Positions 61,279-64,000 of a stretch of 64,000 nucleotides of DNA are shown piece after piece; within the stretch, counting starts at the first letter, position 1, and each line of letters opens with the position of its first letter. The position numbers and the translations under genes are program-made. Under the pieces are notes generated by a model. It was given only the letters and a program-made list of their open reading frames with translations, did no database searches and had not been told where the DNA came from. Origin of the DNA: Pelagerythrobacter rhizovicinus (lineage in GTDB: Bacteria; Pseudomonadota; Alphaproteobacteria; Sphingomonadales; Sphingomonadaceae); contig NZ_SDPV01000001.1 of assembly GCF_004135625.1 (NCBI RefSeq), forward strand, positions 1,300,501-1,364,500, in the 5' to 3' direction.

Positions 61279-62155
61279 AGCATTTCTCCTCGGCCTCGCT
61301 GGCCTATCGAGAAACGATTGAGTTCGGATGCTGTTGATTGGGCGGGGTTGGCGGACATCGCGACAGTGCCGCGAGCTAAGGAAGCTCGCGAGCGCGGGGT
61401 CCTCCGCTCGATCGCCATTCGTCCGCATGAGGAAGGATGGGGTCGTGTAGAAGGACGGCCGCGAGACCAGAAGTCGGCGCGATAATCTGGTGCACTGGCT
61501 TCCGCCCTGCATGGACCATCTCCGGCCGCTTAATGTGGTCGGAGATGGCGATCGTGTTGAAGTAAGTGAGCAGCCGCCGCGCAGAGGGCCATGCCTCTGG
61601 CTCGCTCGCTATGGCGACTGGTGTGGACCCGGCTCCTCGACGATCATGGGAGCGGCCGAACGCACGAGGCCTGGCAGGGGAACTCATTTCAGCGCTCTGG
61701 CGGCGAGAATGTGGAACGTCCGCTGTGCAGAGCGCGGAGAATACTCCCAAACGACCGGAATTGGGGCGCAAAGCTGCCGTGCGACGGCTCGGCCGAATGT
61801 CCGCAATTAGGCCGGTTTCGGAATGACCCGCTTTCGTCAGAGCACCTGGGCATTAGCTGACATTCGCTACACCCTCGGGTGGTCCACGGAGCACCTTAGC
61901 GCCCCGAGGCAAAACCGCTGGTGCGGTAGCCAGTGTCGTCCGGGTACACCCGCAAATACCACCAATTTACGTTCCGCTAACCACGCTTCGCCAGCCGCAT
62001 TTCCGCAAGTCGAGGATTTATCTTGCTGATTCCACATGAAATTATCGAATTTCAAACGGAAGAACTTTTTTGTCTCAAACCCCAAAAATGGAAAAACTTT
62101 ATTGGAAACGGAAAGACTTTTTTGTCTTCCTACAACGCTTATGCCTACCCTTTCG
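61279..62155. other. Gap upstream of the recombinase and downstream of glmS
   Basis: No gene is supported. Bases 61755-61870 contain decayed repeat-like DNA (GCGCAAAGCTGCCG, GACATTCGCTACACC). Bases 62030-62155 are AT-rich and hold a tandem pair of 23-bp repeats at 62054-62076 and 62106-62128 (AAACGGAAGAACTTTTTTG and AAACGGAAAGACTTTTTTG). The second copy forms the hairpin described separately. Confidence 0.45.
62105..62130 (-). terminator. Candidate terminator of glmS
   Basis: On the minus strand GGAAGAC, AAAAAA loop, GTCTTTCC forms an imperfect stem. An AT-rich stretch with AAAGTTTTTCC follows. It begins 26 bp after the glmS stop. Confidence 0.5.
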
Positions 62156-63979
62156 TCATTCGACCGTGACGGACTTGGCGAGGTTGCGCGGCTGATCCAC
62201 GTCCGTGCCTTTCACACAGGCGGTGTGATAGGCGAGCAGTTGCACCGGCACCGCGTAGACCAGCGGCGCAATCAGCGGATGGACCTTGGGCATCTGGATC
62301 GTGGCCATGCATCCCTCGCCGGCTTCCAGCAGTCCCTCGGCGTCGGAGATCAGCACGATCTTGCCGCCCCGGGCACGCACTTCCTGCATGTTCGAGACCG
62401 TTTTCTCGAACAGTGGCCCTGACGGTGCAAGCACGATCACCGGTACGGCCTCGTCGATCAGCGCGATCGGTCCATGCTTCATCTCGCCCGAAGCGTAACC
62501 TTCGGCGTGGATATAGCTGACTTCCTTTAGCTTCAGCGCTCCCTCCAGCGCGAGCGGATAGTCAGGTCCACGCCCGAGGTAGAGCACGTCGCGCGCTGGG
62601 GCAATCAAGTGCGCCATGCCGGCAATGTCCTCGTCATGATCGAGAGCGGCGTTGAGCGCTGCGGGTGCTTCCAGCAAGTGCTTTACAACCTCCTGTTCCT
62701 CAGTTCGCTTCATGCGCCCTTTCTTTACCGCGAGGTGCGCGGCGAGCGCGGCGAGAACCGCGAGTTGGCAAGTGAAGGCCTTGGTGCTCGCAACGCCGAT
62801 CTCAGGTCCAGCGTGGGTCGGAAGCAGCAGGTCCGCTTCACGCGCCATCGAACTGGTCGGCACGTTGACGACGACTCCGATTGTCTGACCAGCGGCCTTG
62901 CAGTGGCGCAGAGCCGCAAGCGTGTCCGCCGTCTCGCCGCTCTGTGAGATGAACAACGCGAGGCCGCCCTCCTCCAGTACCGGATCGCGATAGCGAAACT
63001 CGCTCGCGACATCGATGTCGACCGGGACGCGCGCAAAATGCTCAAACCAGTATTTGGCAACCATGCCCGCGTAGTACGAGGTACCGCAGGCCACAATCGT
63101 CACGCGCTTGATGGCCGAAAGATCGAAATCGATCTGCGGCAGGGCGACTGTGTTGTTCGCCTGGTGCACATAGCTGCGAAGCGTCTGCGCGACCACGGTA
63201 GGCTGCTCGAAAATCTCCTTCTGCATGAAATGGCGATAATTGCCTTTCTCCACCGCTGCGGCGGAGGCACCTGAGGTTGTGATCTCGCGCTCGGCCGGAT
63301 TGTCGTCCGAATCGAAGACTTGAGCGCCATCTCGCCGCACGACGACCCAGTCACCCTCATCAAGGTAGGCGATATTCTGCGTCAGCGGGGCGAGCGCCAG
63401 AGCGTCGGATCCCAGATAGGTTTCTCCCTCACCGTAGCCGACGACCAGCGGCGAGCCGAGGCGGGCGCCAATCAGCATGTCCGGATGATCGCGGAAGGCG
63501 ATGGCGAGCGCGAAGGCACCACGAAGCCGGGGCAGCACGGCCTTGACCGCCTCTTCGGGCGAGGCGCCGTTCTCAATCTCCTCGGAGATGAGGTGCGCGA
63601 CGACCTCGCTGTCGGTCTCGCTTTCGAGCAGACGCCCCCTTGTAACAAGCTCGTCGCGCAGTGATTTGAAGTTCTCGATGATGCCGTTGTGGACCAGCGC
63701 GACATGCTCGGTCGCATGCGGATGCGCGTTGTTGGCGGTCGGTGCGCCATGCGTCGCCCAGCGAGTGTGCGCTATGCCGATCGTCCCACGAGCGGGAACC
63801 CGCTCAAGCTCCTTCACGAGGTTCGCAAGCTTACCCTCCGCGCGACGGCGGACAAGGCGACCGTCTGCGACGGTGCAGACGCCGGCGCTGTCGTAGCCGC
63901 GGTATTCCATCCGCCTCAAGCCCTCGACCAGCCGGTCCGCCACCTCATCCTTGCCGACGATGCCGATGATTCCGCACAT
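62156..63979 (-). CDS. glmS: Glutamine--fructose-6-phosphate aminotransferase (isomerising)
   Basis: A 607-residue cytoplasmic enzyme that makes glucosamine-6-phosphate, the first step toward peptidoglycan and lipopolysaccharide amino sugars. The N-terminal glutaminase has Cys2 as nucleophile (MCGIIGIVG) and HTRWATHGAPTANNAHPH. Two SIS domains follow (VACGTSYYAGMVAKYW, SQSGETADTLAALRHCKA, GRGPDYPLALEGALKLKEVSYIHAEGYASGEMKHGP). The C-terminus DQPRNLAKSVTVE is canonical. The length is normal. The start at 63979 follows AAGGACAAAAGCGCT. It is a housekeeping gene and probably marks the edge of the accessory segment. Confidence 0.97.
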   Translation of the reverse strand: MCGIIGIVGKDEVADRLVEGLRRMEYRGYDSAGVCTVADGRLVRRRAEGKLANLVKELERVPARGTIGIAHTRWATHGAPTANNAHPHATEHVALVHNGIIENFKSLRDELVTRGRLLESETDSEVVAHLISEEIENGASPEEAVKAVLPRLRGAFALAIAFRDHPDMLIGARLGSPLVVGYGEGETYLGSDALALAPLTQNIAYLDEGDWVVVRRDGAQVFDSDDNPAEREITTSGASAAAVEKGNYRHFMQKEIFEQPTVVAQTLRSYVHQANNTVALPQIDFDLSAIKRVTIVACGTSYYAGMVAKYWFEHFARVPVDIDVASEFRYRDPVLEEGGLALFISQSGETADTLAALRHCKAAGQTIGVVVNVPTSSMAREADLLLPTHAGPEIGVASTKAFTCQLAVLAALAAHLAVKKGRMKRTEEQEVVKHLLEAPAALNAALDHDEDIAGMAHLIAPARDVLYLGRGPDYPLALEGALKLKEVSYIHAEGYASGEMKHGPIALIDEAVPVIVLAPSGPLFEKTVSNMQEVRARGGKIVLISDAEGLLEAGEGCMATIQMPKVHPLIAPLVYAVPVQLLAYHTACVKGTDVDQPRNLAKSVTVE

Positions 63980-64000
63980 AGCGCTTTTGTCCTTCAGAGT

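Noticed and set aside
61279-61512. N-terminal extension of the intact recombinase
   Set aside because: The ATG at 61278 has a good ribosome binding site, and the extension is low-complexity and absent from the family.
63980-64000. glmS ribozyme/riboswitch upstream of glmS
   Set aside because: Only 21 bases upstream are in the window, and the element is typical of Firmicutes rather than of this lineage.
1-64000. CRISPR arrays, tRNA or rRNA genes, prophage structural genes
   Set aside because: I saw no regularly spaced repeats, no tRNA T-loop consensus in a cloverleaf setting, and no phage capsid, tail or terminase proteins.

Overview
The window is GC-rich DNA from an alphaproteobacterium, most likely a member of the Sphingomonadales (sphingomonad or erythrobacter type). 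The pointers are a SapC-family protein, a large TonB-dependent receptor, HWE/HisKA_2-type sensor kinases, repeated GGAAC-N16/17-CGTT promoters of the EcfG general-stress type, and decayed intergenic repeats. No rRNA, tRNA or CRISPR array was recognised.

Bases 1-22150 hold the most striking unit, read leftward. A FecI-like sigma factor and a FecR-like anti-sigma factor stand upstream of a polycistronic block: a DUF2341/LamG/ExbB fusion, ExbD, a TonB-like protein, a TpsB (FhaC/ShlB-type) outer-membrane translocator, a porin-like beta-barrel, a small coiled-coil periplasmic protein, and a 4353-residue filamentous-haemagglutinin-like exoprotein (TpsA) with a DUF3739 region and a C-terminal STN domain. 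The 5' end of sapC follows and runs off the window. The arrangement suggests two-partner secretion combined with a dedicated proton-motive-force transducer and cell-surface signalling. The STN domain on the secreted protein is a possible partner for FecR.

Bases 22.4-28 kb hold an orphan TnsA-like endonuclease and a TonB-dependent receptor/PhoD alkaline phosphatase pair. Bases 28.9-47.2 kb look like a stress island: an RsbQ-like hydrolase overlapping a PAS histidine kinase, a DUF378 protein, an NhaP-type antiporter, an HWE kinase with a response regulator, a DUF2254 protein, a formaldehyde-dehydrogenase-like enzyme, a manganese catalase with small membrane proteins, a PA2169-type four-helix protein, a glycosyltransferase, a YcgG/GntA-like and DUF1989 pair, and a HisKA_2 kinase. 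Six sites in this island resemble EcfG promoters.

Bases 47.2-55 kb are mixed, with decayed genes (a truncated SDR, a SigJ-like sigma tail), an aminoglycoside nucleotidyltransferase-like gene, an LprI-like protein, and a flavin monooxygenase divergent from a PPOX and PPOX-GAF gene pair. Bases 55-61.3 kb are bracketed by two same-orientation copies of one small tyrosine recombinase, the left frameshifted and the right intact. They enclose a second, 3'-truncated copy of the HisKA_2 kinase, two small proteins, a transglutaminase and NhaA. glmS closes the window on the minus strand.
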